NCBI GenBank assembly: GCA_019022495.1
Contig: JAFEKR010000003.1
Coordinates: 3,038,001 to 3,102,000, forward strand
Origin: Epichloe hybrida
Lineage: Eukaryota > Ascomycota > Sordariomycetes > Hypocreales > Clavicipitaceae
Length of the DNA stretch: 64,000 nucleotides
Reading direction: 5' to 3'
The stretch's first letter is position 1. Every line of letters begins with the position of its first letter. Below, one piece after another: positions 56,407-64,000 of the stretch. The translations under genes were made by a program, and so were the position numbers. The notes under the pieces were generated by a model. That model was not told where the DNA came from. It saw only the letters and a program-made list of their open reading frames with translations, and did no database searches.

Positions 56407-58870
56407 TGGGTGGCCAATAGGAAGAACAAGAAGTGTAATTGCTTTATAAAAAAGGAGGGTTGAAAAACTTGGGGGGGTGAGTTATGAAGAAGTATCTCAC
56501 GGAGAGAAGCGAGTTTGCACAGGCCGATGGAGAGAAGTCGAGACCAGAGAAGTGAAGGGAGGAGACAAGACAAGACGATGTCATCCCGTTACGATGGGCT
56601 TCTGCAGAGCAACTTTGTTTGCAGCATGTACTGTACCTACATGACAATTGTACGAATAGGCCCTACCGAGCCAGCCATCAAAGCCGTAAGCTGTGTCACG
56701 CATATAATCTCCTACCTCCGCTCCGCAGCCCCCTGCAGCAGCCCTCTTGTTTCGATGCTCAAGCTCGTGTTGTGTCAGGCCAACGGGTGGCCTATCATCT
56801 GACCTTTTTCCCGGCAAGCCTGCGTGACAAGCCACTTGCACTTGCCGTGCCATCCTTGAGCCAAGGTTGACGGCTGGGCGCCAGGCCGTATTATGCGGGT
56901 TACCTCAACAATGACGAGTTGCTTGCTTGCTTAGCGCGAGTTGGGCGGCGCGGCTTGTGGGGGGGAGTACTTTCGTACTTGGGGGGGTTTTTGCATTTGC
57001 GTACGATGTGCAACGTCAGCGGCACTTGGTATCGCTGCATCCTCGCGTCGAAGATGGGGACAAGACAAGAAGTGCATGGCCATGGCGTCCGAGCGAGTTG
57101 CAACGACACAAACGGGAAACGGAGGGCACTTGGGTCACACGTTGTTTTCTGTCTGGCAGGCGTGTGTCCGACCGGGCAGGCAGGCTATCAGCGTTGTAGT
57201 CCGGTAGCTTCGGCCGAGAGGTGCGTGAAGTCGCTTTTGCCGTCGGTGGGTTGATTGTCGTATCTTGTCTGTGCTTTGGAGTTGCTGCGAGGTTCGTGTC
57301 GCAAGTAATGCTGCATGTTATCCGTAGGAGGAACTAATCACTAGCCAGGCCGACAAGAACAGCATGATATTGGCTGCTGTTGTCCATCTTCGGTGAGAAA
57401 AAAAAACCCAAAAAACCCACGTCTACCTAGGCGCGAGCTGCTAAGAATACTCGAAGTGCATGAATTGATTTTTGCGAGTTTCTCAATGGTTGCTATGAAC
57501 ACGTTGGACTCTTGATGCAAAAGTATTCTTTGTACATTAGAGATATCAACCTATCTAGCTAGGTGAAGATGAGAACCAACTTTACGAGATGCACGATTGT
57601 CGCGCCATGTGAGTCACCCCGAAACAGAGTCACTGATCGAGTGCCGTAGTGCAATAGGTGAGTGAGAATGATGATGAATGAAATGCCCTTGGGGCGAATG
57701 GAATTCACATGTCCATTCGACTCCCCATCATTCACTCATACCCACGAATTGCCAAAGAACTCAGGAGGTCGAATGACCCGGCGGACCCTGGAATGAAAGG
57801 GCGCGAAACTAAGCAAAGTAATCCGTAATACGGCTTAATATTAGCCGGAATTGTCCAAGACAAGGCTTGTTGGCCCGTCGTCTGGTCGCATAAAAATAGA
57901 AAAATGGTAAAACGCATCTAATTTTGGGTCAGTCAACTCGAGTTTTTTCTAGAAATTGATCAAAAACGTAAGAACTGCATGTTTCACGTATTGGAAATTG
58001 ATAGCGTCGTCTTCCCAAACGGCCCAGGCAGGGAGCGATAAGTGCAAAGGCCGTGGCCATAATGATGAGTGAATATTCCTTTTCTGTCGCGAAAGATGAG
58101 TCATGAGAGGAGAGAGGGGGCCGCATCAGACCACGCTGGACTCTTTTGGAGAGATGCACAAACCAGACCGACTCCCCACGGAACCACTGCGTTTTGGTGT
58201 GAGCATACTCCGTACTGGCTGGCGGGGAAGCTATACTTGCGAGAAGAGGCTGCATGTGCCATTGCGACTCGATGGTATTTTCGAGTGGCATCTGTTGCAG
58301 ACATGTAGAGACAGAAACAGGCTAGTTTTTGCGCCCCCACTGGAGAGGCTCCATTCCAGGGCAAAGAGGTAATAACGCAGCAGGTAATAATTTGTTAATA
58401 ATTGCCAATTATCAATAAAGTCGGTACATGAGGCCGGCCAGCCGCTTGGCCATCGTCGTCTCTGGTCGTTGCTCGCGGGTCTTGTCTATCAATATCATCA
58501 ATCATGTTCTATCCGTTAATATAAAGCACGCTGTCCGTGCTGCTCGGCATGAAGAAAAAATGAGGATTAAAACTGTGTGTTCAAACGTGTGGTGTCGGAC
58601 GAGCAGTCACCCAGGCCACGACCACGGCCAGCCGCGAACCGGAATGTCAGCTACAATTCGGGCGTCCTGCCATTACTAATACAATGCAGTGTCAGCCTTC
58701 AGGCAGCACGGTCTGAGTGAGACTGAGTATTACGTCCGTACGGATTACGTCTGTATGATGATAATTACTCCTCACATTATGAATTATGCATGCACCGAGT
58801 CCAATAAATCTCCTCAAGTGTTTGGCCAGACAGGCAGCCGGCAGCTGGCAGCTGGACATGCCGCTCCGTC

Positions 58871-58910
58871 CTGCCCTCCTGCCCTCCTGCCCTCCTGCCC
58901 TCCTGCCCTT
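58871..58910. repeat. 9-bp tandem repeat (CTGCCCTCC)~4
   Basis: Four head-to-tail copies of CTGCCCTCC followed by a partial copy. Confidence 0.92.
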
Positions 58911-59982
58911 GTCGAACTGGTCCCATTCGTTGCTCCTTCCACTTCACTGGGGACACAGAAGAACACAGACATGACAGGACAAACCCTCCTGGTATCACGC
59001 CAAGGAAGCTGGAGCTCGATCAAGCCTGTTTGCGATATGGCACAAGGATTGCCTCGGTATGCCCCGATACTTCTTCGTAATGCCGTTTGTCGATATAAAA
59101 AAGAACTGTGCGTGGCCGCGAGGTGCCCCGTCTGATCCGACCAACCAGGGGGCTGCAGGCTGCGCGCATGCCAAAAACAGAACCTGTTCTCTATCATGTA
59201 CAGTGAGTGACATGTACTCCGTAGTCTGGTTCGATCATCAGACGGCAACAGGACCCCTCGGTGCCTGCTGTTTGTCGGGCTCCCCGCCGTAGAATGCCAA
59301 TAAAGCGCCCCAACCAAGCACCTGGCCAGCCAATCTCGCAGGTGCAGCCTGGTTCCCCAACATTCACATGAGCGTGAAGAGCGTGGGCCTCAAGGATGAG
59401 GAAAACGGACCGGACAAGGCAGGACGTGTGGCCTGGTCCGGTACGTTAATACTGTTCCGTAGTCCGTACAAACGACTGGTGGCACAAAAGGAGGAGGAAG
59501 CAACAAAAAAGGCCACCTTCAGTCTTCGTCGCCAAGTCTGGTCCGCCTGGTCCCTCCAGGCTCCCAGTCGGCAGGGTGCCTGGGGTGCCTGGGATCCTGG
59601 GATGGCCTGGGTACATTGAGCTCGTGCTGATCAGTGAGTGGTATTACCATTTAAAGTGGTCCGGTCTGCTGGGCCGACGGGCCAAAAAAAATTTATTTGT
59701 TCACACCAAAATCACAACACGCAAAATATAACCTCCGACATCCATTTTGCCCTGGACCCTCTCTCTCTTTGGTGTGCGTGCTTGTGCGTGTGCGAGAGAG
59801 TGTGTGTTTTTTTTTCCCATTCCAAAAAACTACCGCAACAATTTATCCTGCGCTGGCCAATTCCTCGGGATCTGACGTTGCAGTTGGCTGACCAGTTGCC
59901 GTTGCTACTGCGTCGTGGCCGTATTCTATTCCTGCCCTCGTTCTCTTCTTCTCATCGAGGTTCTTCTTGCCTCTTGCCCTCT

Positions 59983-60024
59983 GCACTTTCGCACTTTCGC
60001 ACTTCCGCACTTTCGCACTTTCGC
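59983..60024. repeat. 8-bp tandem repeat (GCACTTTC)5
   Basis: Five units, the third with one change (GCACTTCC), in the CT-rich region upstream of the La-motif gene. Confidence 0.95.
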
Positions 60025-61017
60025 AAAAGTCTGACTGCTCTGGCAAGTCTTGTCGTCACCTGCCAAAAAGGCAATCACTTCGTTTGCCTCTTTTTTTTCC
60101 CCTTCGAGACTCCCTGTCCCTCCAGCCAACCGCACACGGGTAAAGACGCTCCGACTCTTCGAGCACCCGGCGCAGGCTTTTCCTTTCCCCTGCCACAAGT
60201 CACGCCCGCAAATAGTGTTACTGACAAAGCAACCCTCTCTTGTCCGGTCGCCATTTTTTGCCTCACTTGCCTCCTCGCCTTGTCTGCCTCTGCTTCTGCA
60301 AAGCCGAGTCCCCTCAAGTGCTACAAAACTGCGTCCCCCTTCGGGTAACTTTTGTACGCTCCCTTTTGCTGCCGTTGCTGACGGTCCGCACCACTTCTCT
60401 CTCTCAGCCCAATCGGATCAGAGCGATAATCCGGCGTTGTCATCGTTGCTGCCTCGTCTGAACGTCGGCTCTGTCAATCGACTCTGGTCTTAGCGTCGTT
60501 TGCCTTTTGGCCACGGGGTCTATTTTTTTTAAAAAAAAAACTTTCGAATTGTGCGTATTTCTCTGAACCCACTCGCCTTTCTCTACGAGTCCTCTTGCCG
60601 CCCGCCCCGACGTCAAGGCTCTGGGACAAGAACTCCGACCTCCGGAACGGGGTTCCAAAACTTAAAAAAAAAGAAAATCTCGAGAACCCGAAAGACGCTT
60701 TCTTTTTGTCCAAAACTGACCAATACCGCCTGTCAGGAGATCATCGATCAACGACATACTTGGCACCGGAGACCCCTTTTTGAAACAACAAGGACTTTCC
60801 ATCGCACTCGCTCGTGGAATAGTTTACCCTCCGGCTGCTGTACAGAGTGGCACATTTCTCTGGTCGTCAGACGACTTTGTTCACAAATTTTTGCCGAAGT
60901 CAATTTCGCTTCACCCCGGTTGGGGAGTGTGGGCAAACTGCCAAAACAAGATAAACAACCAAGTGCAATACGAGAAACCTCGTGTTGCGGCCAAGACTTT
61001 CTTCTGTCAATATTGAC

Positions 61018-63492
61018 ATGGTTTCTGCAGTGAATTCCAACTCCAACGAGATGGCGGCTGCTTCGACATTCTCCTACGCGCAAGCCGCAAAAGGACAGGG
61101 CGCGTCCCCATCCATCACATCACCGAATCCTGCATCGAACCCTCAAGGTACTGCCTCTCCTGTGGTCCCCGAGACTCCGGTCAAGTTGTCGGAAGGCCCT
61201 CTAGGGAACGAATCTCGCCCTCAACCAGCGTCTGAGAAACAAGACGTTGACAGCAACATCGGCTCTGAGAGCGATCTGCGCTCCGAGACCACCCACGATA
61301 GACGTTTCGAATCGAGGCGAGATGATGATGGTGGAAGATTAGATCGCCCGTGGAGGCGGACAGACAAGGGCACGAGATCCTCGAGCACTGCCACACGTTC
61401 GGTCGATGAACAGGAGTCGAGGAGACCCCGCAAGGGCAAGAAGTCCAAGGGATCGTCAGACAAGTCAAACGATCAGCCATTGGGAGCTGAAAAGACCAAA
61501 GAGGTGGCCCAGGAGACTCCCAAGGTGGAGCTGTCCGAAGCCCCCATCCCGTCTGTCAATATCTGGCTCCAGCGCAAGGAGCAGCAGGCAAAGGTCACCC
61601 CCGTCACTACCAACGGTGTCACCGCTCACGACAACGAGGCAAAGAAGCCAACCAAGGAGTCTTCTGCGCCTCCCCCCACTGCCTCAAAAGAGAATGCACC
61701 CGCAAATGGTGTCAAGTCAAATCGCAAGACCGGTGATTCTGGACGATCAGATCGAAATGGTAGCCGAGGCTCTCGTTTAGCGGACAAGGACAGCAAATCG
61801 GAACTGCCTCCTTCCGTTGAGGATGCTGCCTCATGGCCTACCCCTGAGATTGCCATTAAGGAGGACCAAAAGAAGCCCCTGGTAACCAAGCCTGTCGTTG
61901 CGCAAGAGAAGGAGAGCCAGGATGACGGGTCGCAGGGCAAGAAGCAGAAGGAGAAGTGGGTGACATATGACTATGTGCCCTCGGTCAGTTTTGAGACCCA
62001 GTTGCCTCAGATGCGCAACTCTAAACCTCGTGGTGGCGCCCGTGGTGCCAACAGCGGTAGGACCGCCCCTACTAGCAACCAGCCGAGCGAGAAGACTGCT
62101 GCCGCCAGTGCCAATGCAAATGCCAATGCAAATTCAAACGCCAGCAAGCCTAACGAATCTAAGGAACGCACCAAGGAGAGCAGTACTGGTTCTAACAGGA
62201 CGAACTCTCTTCCTCCTGCCTCCAAGCGAGCATCAATGGATGCAAGCAACGCTACCAAAGAGCAGAAGAAGGGCGCCCTGACTGGGAGCGACAAGACCAA
62301 GGATGCCACCTCGACCCCATCATCTGTAAGTTATCTCCATTAGTTGCTCCCTTGACCCTGGACATTTTGGAACAAATCGCACACAACGTAGGACGAGACA
62401 CTTCATTGTGTGTCGTTGCACAGCAGCAGGCTAACTTTTTTTTTTTTGTAAAATCTACAGCAGCAACATCAGCATACAAACAATACTCGCTCTGAGGGTC
62501 GAACTGAGAGAGGACGAGGTGGCTACAGAGGCCGCGGGGCTCACCATTCTGTCAACACTCACTCTCACCAACACAACGGTGCTAATTTCTCTAACAACGT
62601 GTCAACTTCCGGAAGATCCCAAGGCCCGTACAGCCCACCTCCACGACAAGGTCCTCACAGCCAAGGCTTTGTCCCTCCTCCGCAGAGAGGTGGACGGGGC
62701 CGAAACGGAGCTGGCAACAACTTCCACCGCATGTCTTTGCCAAACGGCGCCACCCGTCTGCCACCTATCCAGGCTACCTTCGGCGGCTCCTACGAATATC
62801 CCATGCATCCCATGTCAGCTGTTCCATTCCAGCAACCCCCGCAATACTGGGACAACATGGTCATCGGTGTTCTCAAGAACCAAATCGAATACTACTTCTC
62901 GATTGAAAACTTGTGCAAAGACATGTATCTTCGGAAGCGTATGGATTCCCAAGGCTTCGTCAACTTGCACTTTGTCGCCGCTTTCAAGCGCATTAGAGAA
63001 CTGACCCAAGATATGGCTATGATCCGGGCTGTTTGTGAGACCTCCACCGAGATTGACTTTGTGGTCGGGGAGGACGATATTGAGCGCCTCCGTCGCCGTA
63101 ACGGATGGCAGAGCTTCATCCTGCCCATGGAGGATCGTGACGACTTTGCTCGTAACAATGGTCCATCGCAACTGACGTTCAAGAACCGCCCCTTCAACTA
63201 TGGCCCTCACGTCAACGGAGCTCTTCCCATGGCTTTCGGCGTGCCTCAAACGGGCTTTTCGCCACAAGGCGACGTCCAATTTCACCACTTCCCTGAAGGC
63301 ACATCTTCATTTGGTCAACACGTGAATGGCATCGTCAATGGGCACAGCAGCACTCAGCTGTCCGCTGACGTCCCCGACTTTTCACCTTCAGGATCGGCTG
63401 CTCTTGGAGCCCTAGGTCAGGACTCTGCCCACACTCGCACACCCAAGAACACCAACGGAACCGCTTTGGCCAACGGGGTTCACGCCGAGTAA
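61018..63492 (+). CDS. La-motif RNA-binding protein (LARP1/SRO9-like)
   Basis: A cytoplasmic RNA-binding protein of the La-related family; yeast relatives Sro9 and Slf1 bind mRNA and associate with polysomes. Exons are 61018-62325 and 62461-63492 (779 residues). The N-terminal 430 residues are polar and disordered, with the short motif ASTFSYAQAAK near the start, APIPSVNIWLQRKEQQ, EDAASWPTPE and KEKWVTYDYVPSVSFETQLP, all typical of fungal LARPs. An Ala/Asn repeat and an RG-rich stretch (RGRGGYRGRG) precede the La motif at about 561-640: YWDNMVIGVLKNQIEYYFSIENLCKDMYLRKRMDSQGFV, with the conserved aromatic residues. No RRM follows, as expected for this branch. The second exon begins at a CAGCAG tandem acceptor, so one Gln may be optional. 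The frame is open for 12 codons upstream of the chosen ATG without another ATG. Confidence 0.92.
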
Positions 63493-64000
63493 AGACAAAC
63501 TGAACCAAAAGTTGACAAGCAGATGTGGGGATAAATAACGGGGGCAGAGGACGGAGGCAGAGTTTTATTTTTTCAGTTGCAAGTCCCAAGATTGCTCTCA
63601 AATCTCGGCCCGTGACAGGGTTAGATGAAGGTGTATGCTGCGACGGATTCCGGATGGCTCCGGCGCAGAGCTCAGTTGGCCCATGGCTGATCTGGTATCA
63701 TGATACATTTTCTCTTGGCACTTTTCTTTTGTCTTGCATGAGTGCGTGGCTACTTTCCCCCTTGGATCTCCTTGGTACGGGTTCTTTGCTTCTTTGTGGC
63801 TCACAGATTATGAAGGCCAGGGGGGGATCTTCACTATATACCCGTTCTCGAGCATCGTGTCGATGGCCTCGCAGTCGACCTGTCTTGGTTCTATTGGGAA
63901 TCGAAGACAGCATGGAAATGGGGCAACGAAAATCTGAGTTCGCCAATGCTGACAATCTTCACGGAATCGTATGACATTAATCTGACACACTTTCGGATTG
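63493..64000. other. 3' region of the La-motif gene
   Basis: About 500 bp to the window edge. It has T-rich stretches near 63562-63573 suitable for the 3' untranslated region and no recognisable gene. Confidence 0.5.

Larger units (their letters stand above)
56407..61017. other. 4.6-kb intergenic region, SFT2-like / La-motif gene
   Basis: No convincing gene. It carries at least five TACTCCGTA-type motifs (57821-57835, 58204-58218, 58727-58753, 59213-59226, 59454-59469), a 9-bp CTGCCCTCC array (58871-58910) and an 8-bp GCACTTTC array (59983-60024). From about 59640 to 60750 the plus strand is strongly CT-rich and has many short frames; this is probably a long promoter or leader of the La-motif gene. 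Confidence 0.5.

Noticed and set aside
1..64000. CRISPR array, intact transposon or biosynthetic gene cluster
   Set aside because: No spaced direct repeats of CRISPR type, no transposase or reverse transcriptase motifs, and no polyketide or peptide synthetase domains were seen.

Overview
The window is a 64 kb piece of a filamentous ascomycete chromosome. Genes are broken by short introns (about 58-220 nt, GT donors, CTAAC/CTGAC branch boxes), intergenic spaces are long and full of homopolymers and short tandem repeats, and the proteins are of typical fungal type (Zn2Cys6, bZIP and C2H2 regulators, RIM15, NPR3, DNM1). Protein style and gene content suggest Sordariomycetes, probably Hypocreales; this is an inference from recognition, not a search. 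I found no tRNA, rRNA, CRISPR array, intact transposon or clear biosynthetic cluster.

Layout. 2-1720 (+): 3' end of the mitochondrial-fission dynamin DNM1, cut by the window edge. 2872-5645 (-): Zn2Cys6 transcription factor with a probable 3-nt microexon inside its zinc cluster. 6419-7273 (-): monothiol glutaredoxin of the GRX3/GRX4 type. 8403-10932 (+): ABP1/drebrin-like actin-binding protein. 11958-12589 (-): small CYSTM protein. 13853-14875 (+): unknown Cys/His-rich protein. 15829-17757 (-): eIF3 subunit d. 18316-19697 (-): bZIP factor with a probable frameshift. 20510-21552 (+): PlsC-type lysophospholipid acyltransferase. 22867-28669 (+): RIM15 kinase. 31069-33169 (+): phosphate-type MFS transporter. 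34172-37996 (-): large zinc-finger regulator. 40668-42005 (-): ethanolamine kinase. 44107-44682 (+): decayed proline racemase-like remnant. 44866-47248 (+): NPR3. 48420-50024 (-): bHLH factor. 55051-56406 (+): SFT2-like Golgi membrane protein. 61018-63492 (+): La-motif (LARP/SRO9-like) RNA-binding protein.

Most genes are independent housekeeping or signalling genes, as expected in eukaryotes. A loose nutrient theme is visible: NPR3 (GATOR1/SEACIT) restrains TORC1, RIM15 is a kinase downstream of TORC1/PKA, and the MFS transporter looks phosphate-related. Ethanolamine kinase and the acyltransferase both serve phospholipid synthesis. I do not claim a cluster.

The points most worth checking are the 3-nt microexon, the decayed racemase whose open frame runs without a stop into NPR3, the bZIP frameshift, the Asp-to-Glu change in the RIM15 receiver domain, and a short TACTCCGTA-type motif that recurs between genes. 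All exon limits below were placed by eye from splice signals, reading-frame continuity and family conservation; no transcript data were available.
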